Part shown: positions 60,926 to 64,000 of the stretch, one piece after another
Layout of the letters: each line of letters opens with the position of its first letter
Numbering within the stretch: position 1 is the first letter of the stretch
Source of the DNA: UBA2040 sp002384725
GTDB taxonomy: Bacteria; Bacteroidota; Bacteroidia; Flavobacteriales_D; Crocinitomicaceae
Assembly: GCA_963926475.1 (NCBI GenBank)
Contig: CAWUXE010000006.1
Span: forward strand, 151,638 to 215,637
Direction of reading: 5' to 3'
Length of the DNA stretch: 64,000 bases
Translations under genes and position numbers: made by a program
Notes under the pieces: generated by a model
Databases searched by the model: none
What the model was told of the DNA's origin: nothing
Seen by the model: only the letters and a program-made list of their open reading frames with translations

Positions 60926-61417
60926 TTATGGTGTCTGCTTGACAAGTAATTTCCAATTATCTTGAACATTAAACTTCCTTCCGTGAAAAACAAGATAATA
61001 AAATCCACCTACTACTCCAACAGAACTTACGGTTGCAGTGGCAAATGCCCATTTAGCATTCTCCGAGGTAGCTAACCACCATTGAGTGCCTGCGATCGCT
61101 CCCAATGGAACGACTAATATTGATGATATTATCTGCAGTCCCCGCCTGCGAACTGTTATTTTTTCTATGTCAGTAATTTGACAATTCTTAGCATCAATTA
61201 GCAAAGCGCTATCATCAACGAGATTAAACCTACCTCGGATTCTATCTCCCTCTTTAAGCCAAATAGTGATTCGTTTACCTTCTTTTATTTCAATGAATCT
61301 GTCTCCCGTGCTTTTTTCAAGACACAGTACTAGCTCATTTTCTATTGGCAAGTTTCCCTGAGCTTTAGTCATTGGACTAATAACAAGAATCAATAATACT
61401 ATTAATAATACCTTCAT
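60926..61417 (-). CDS. Small exported/membrane protein, function unknown
   Basis: A 163-aa protein with a signal peptide (cleaved near TKAQG), a beta-rich middle (FIEIKEGKRITIWLKEGDRI and RGRFNLVDDSALLID, Sm/SH3-like in appearance), and two hydrophobic segments (IISSILVVPLGAIAG and ATATVSSVGVVGGFYYLVF). The pattern fits Bacteroidetes proteins of unknown role. Its start lies just after and partly inside the IS3 remnant, so its original promoter may have been displaced. Confidence 0.65.
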   Translation of the reverse strand: MKVLLIVLLILVISPMTKAQGNLPIENELVLCLEKSTGDRFIEIKEGKRITIWLKEGDRIRGRFNLVDDSALLIDAKNCQITDIEKITVRRRGLQIISSILVVPLGAIAGTQWWLATSENAKWAFATATVSSVGVVGGFYYLVFHGRKFNVQDNWKLLVKQTP

Positions 61418-61646
61418 AACTCTGATTAATTATATAGGGTTGGAATTGCCCGTGATTTTCGGAGAGCGAGTTAAAATATGCCTCTAATTTATTATTTATA
61501 ATTGATTTTTCAAATTCCTTAATTGATTTATTTCCAAGACTGCTGTGTATTCGATTTGTGTTATACCATGTTTCAATCCATTGAAAAACAGACAACTCAG
61601 CTTCTTTTCTTGTTAAATAGGTGTTTCTGTAAACACCTAATTTCAA
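61377..61646 (-). mobile_element. IS3-family transposase remnant (C-terminal part of OrfB)
   Basis: The frame reads VYRNTYLTRKEAELSVFQWI then ETWYNTNRIHSSLGNKSI, the C-terminal end of the DDE integrase domain of IS3-family OrfB, including the final catalytic Glu region and the YNTNRIHSSLG motif. The N-terminal ~200 residues and OrfA are missing; a few more matching codons may extend to about 61680. The reading past FEKSI is probably outside the original gene. I could not identify terminal inverted repeats. It marks the right flank of the island. Confidence 0.75.
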
Positions 61647-61793
61647 CGATTTATGGTTTATCGTTTTGTGCGAATTAGGCTTAAAAGAGTGATTTTTTAA
61701 TTAATGCGACAGAACCTATCTTAGCCTTTATACGTCACTGATACTGGTTTAATATAGTTTCATCTAATTATTAGAAACATGTATTTTAAATTG

Positions 61794-64000
61794 TTATCTG
61801 ATTATGTTTACGTGGCCAACATATTCCGAACGTTGTCCTGATTCTATAACGTTTTTACTAGCTGTCATCAATAACTTCCATGCATATGTTCCGTCTTGAC
61901 AGCGGTTACCTTTATAGGTGCCATCCCATGACTCGTTCAAATCATTCGTGATAAAAATCAACTCTCCCCATCTATTAAATATGGCAAATTCATAATTCTC
62001 TGGGCTAACACCAGAACCAATTACTGGTTTGAAGCTATTATTATATTGATCCCCGTCTGGGGTAAAAGTGTTAGGAACATAAAACAATAGAGCATCCTTT
62101 ACGTGTAAGAGCACTGAAGCGGTATCAGTGCATCCGTATTCATTAATTGCTATTAATACTGCGTCATAATATCCTGTTTGATCGAAAGGATATTGGTGGT
62201 ATGCGTCTGTCGATGTTGCTGATCCTCCATCTCCAAATGACCAGATGTAATCGGTTGCGCCTGTTGATTCATTTGTAAAATCCACATCAGTGTCTAAAAC
62301 AGATATAATGGTTGGATTTGCTGTGAAGCTTGCTATAGGATTAGGCCGTATACAAATGTAATCAGCCATAGATGCGGAATCCTGACACCCAAATTGATTT
62401 GTAATAATTAATAGTGCGTCATAACAGCCAACGCCGCTTAGAAATAGGGTGTTCGGCCCACAATCATTTAATACAATACCATTGCTGAATACCCACTCAC
62501 AAGATTCATTCGGCCCAGAATTAGCGTTAAATGTAACCGCTTCCCCTTGACAGGCCTCCACCGAAGCGTCTGGGTTTAAAATTGGAATTGGGTTTGCATC
62601 CAAAATTACCGAATCGGTTAAAGTACACCCGTTGATGTCTATAACAACAACGGTGTAAGTTCCTTCTCCTAGGTCTGTTATGATTGGCGTTGTTTGAGTT
62701 GGGTTTGTATCCCATAAATAGGTGTATCCTGGAGTACCCCCACTGACAGTAGTGCCAATTTCTCCATCCTGTTGGAACTCACAACTTATTGGAAGTCCAA
62801 AATAATTGGTTAATATATCAATGGATAAGGTTAACGCGGGAGGTTGGGACACATAAATAGCATTTATAACAGCACAGCCATTCACATCAGTGACGGTTGC
62901 GGTATACGTTCCTTCAGGAACTCCATTTACTAGGGAATTATTACTAATTACATTTCCAAATGAATCCACCCACTCGTAGCTCAACCCTGGTGTTCCCCCA
63001 TTGGCAATTACTTCAATTATACCATCCGACAACTGGAAACAACTAATATCTTCGCCGTTGTAATCACTTATCACAGCTGTTAACGATGTCAACTCAGGCG
63101 GATTCGTTAAAGTAATTGAGGTGTCCACAATACACCCATTCAGGTCTAATAGATGAATATCATATGCTCCTGCAGTTAAGCCTGTGAGATCTTCTGTATT
63201 TCCAATAATATTCCCAAGGGAATCACTCCACTCATAAACATAACCTGGAATTCCTCCTATTACGTTAAAGTCGATTGATCCGTCACTTGATCCAAAGCAA
63301 GAGATATCTTGACCGTTGTAATTGGATGACACTGCAATCGTTGAAATTAATTGAGGAGCATCTACAACCTGAATGGAATCGAAAGAAGTACATGAATTTT
63401 GATCGGTCACGGTTACAAAATACCATCCAGCCGATAACCCATTAACGTTGGGGTTTGTTGAAAGAATATTTCCTAGACTATCTTCCCACTGGTATGTATA
63501 TCCTGGTGTACCATCTAGCGCCACTACATTTACCCCGCCATCAGATGCGCCTTGACAACTTACGTCTTCACCATTATAGTTTGTTGTTACTGTTGTTGAT
63601 ACATTAAGAACGGCTGGCGCAGTCATAAATATACTATCCGATATTACGCAATTATTATTATCAAAAATCACTATCTGATACCAGCCGGGAAATAAGCTGT
63701 TTATATCTTCTAGGTCATCAAAATCTCCAACACCATCATTATCCCAGTCGAAAATGTAACCTCCAACACCTCCAGTTACAGTCAAATCTATTGACCCGTC
63801 ATTTGTGCAACCTGTAACATTCCATCCTCCAACGTATACTGATGGACTTAAGCTTGTTTGAAGTGGTTGCGGCTCAAACATGTTTACTGGACCCACTGTT
63901 AATGTACATCCACCTCCGTTACCGTTGGCATCTGTTACTGTTACGCTATATGTATCAGAACCTCCTGGCTGTAATGATGAACTTAATCCTGTAAAATCAT
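61794..64000 (-). CDS. SprB-repeat surface protein with T9SS type B sorting domain (5' end outside window)
   Basis: The frame is open to the right edge, so at least 735 residues are present and the N-terminus is missing. From about 63830 to 62570 there are five ~85-residue SprB-like repeats, each with a DISC-type cysteine, SDG, GGxPGYxYxW and NGC (for example YNGQDISCFGSSDGSIDF). Then come a PKD domain (SWSFGDGG-like YIWSFGDGGSATS) and a type B C-terminal T9SS domain (FYVPNTFTPDGDQYNNSF, FNRWGELIF, WDGTYKG). SprB is the large gliding adhesin of Flavobacterium johnsoniae; this protein is probably an exported adhesin of the same kind. Confidence 0.88.
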   Translation of the reverse strand, partial: DFTGLSSSLQPGGSDTYSVTVTDANGNGGGCTLTVGPVNMFEPQPLQTSLSPSVYVGGWNVTGCTNDGSIDLTVTGGVGGYIFDWDNDGVGDFDDLEDINSLFPGWYQIVIFDNNNCVISDSIFMTAPAVLNVSTTVTTNYNGEDVSCQGASDGGVNVVALDGTPGYTYQWEDSLGNILSTNPNVNGLSAGWYFVTVTDQNSCTSFDSIQVVDAPQLISTIAVSSNYNGQDISCFGSSDGSIDFNVIGGIPGYVYEWSDSLGNIIGNTEDLTGLTAGAYDIHLLDLNGCIVDTSITLTNPPELTSLTAVISDYNGEDISCFQLSDGIIEVIANGGTPGLSYEWVDSFGNVISNNSLVNGVPEGTYTATVTDVNGCAVINAIYVSQPPALTLSIDILTNYFGLPISCEFQQDGEIGTTVSGGTPGYTYLWDTNPTQTTPIITDLGEGTYTVVVIDINGCTLTDSVILDANPIPILNPDASVEACQGEAVTFNANSGPNESCEWVFSNGIVLNDCGPNTLFLSGVGCYDALLIITNQFGCQDSASMADYICIRPNPIASFTANPTIISVLDTDVDFTNESTGATDYIWSFGDGGSATSTDAYHQYPFDQTGYYDAVLIAINEYGCTDTASVLLHVKDALLFYVPNTFTPDGDQYNNSFKPVIGSGVSPENYEFAIFNRWGELIFITNDLNESWDGTYKGNRCQDGTYAWKLLMTASKNVIESGQRSEYVGHVNIIR
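62570..63830 (-). repeat. Five tandem SprB-like repeats
   Basis: Protein-level repeats of about 85 residues (about 255 nt). The second to fourth, with YNGEDVSC, YNGQDISC and YNGEDISC, are most alike; the first and fifth are more diverged. Boundaries are approximate. Confidence 0.75.

Noticed and set aside
51453..61800. Direct repeat of the tRNA-Gln 3' end as an att site at the right edge of the island
   Set aside because: I looked for the T-arm sequence downstream by eye and found no copy; a computed search would be needed.
1..64000. CRISPR arrays, rRNA genes, phage genes
   Set aside because: No regularly spaced repeats, rRNA sequence or phage structural genes were seen anywhere in the window.

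Overview
The window looks like chromosomal DNA of a Bacteroidota bacterium, most likely order Flavobacteriales. The signs are: type IX secretion sorting domains (type A at 4235-6511, type B at 61794-64000), SprB-like repeats, a moxR/bat aerotolerance operon, a fused hypoxanthine phosphoribosyltransferase-adenylate kinase, several TAnnTTTG promoter elements lying just upstream of start codons, and almost no Shine-Dalgarno sequences. Family assignments come from motifs read by eye; no database search was possible.

Layout. 0.3-11 kb: cell-wall genes (PBP4-type peptidase, Ddl), a membrane acyltransferase, a secreted CotH/lamin-tail protein, a leftward operon hpt-adk > obg > PAP2 phosphatase > crcB, and divergent purK. 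11-17 kb: a rightward photoprotection operon (ECF sigma factor, crtI, crtB, idi, a pterin synthase and a DNA photolyase, then a lipoprotein gene) behind a perfect 14-bp inverted repeat. 17-19 kb: an arsenite methyltransferase of animal-like type and a small zinc-ribbon protein. 19-26 kb: moxR/DUF58/batA/batB/batC/batD. 26-34 kb: rlmN, an EF-hand remnant, a NamZ-like hydrolase, an ABC permease, an LRR protein, ribF. 34-38 kb: sufA-sufB-sufC-sufD. 38-47 kb: a CASTOR/POLLUX-like channel, a solute-binding lipoprotein, RNase P RNA, SixA, rhomboid and DUF2480 genes, mixed with several decayed genes. 47-51 kb: a 1388-aa DUF2723 membrane protein, then tRNA-Gln(TTG).

51.8-60.9 kb is the most interesting part: seven rightward genes, every junction overlapping by 4-8 nt, between tRNA-Gln and an IS3-family transposase remnant. 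They encode a class I HMG-CoA reductase, a UbiA-like prenyltransferase, a dikinase-type phosphotransferase with the domain order of rifampicin phosphotransferase, a BtaA-like (DUF3419) aminocarboxypropyl transferase, a polyprenol/phytol-kinase-like protein, a GNAT-like protein and an OleC-like AMP-dependent enzyme. No characterised pathway known to me has this combination. I propose it as a candidate isoprenoid-lipid biosynthetic cluster with an unknown product; that is inference.

60.9-64 kb: a small membrane protein, the IS3 remnant and the C-terminal part of a large SprB-repeat surface protein that runs off the right edge.
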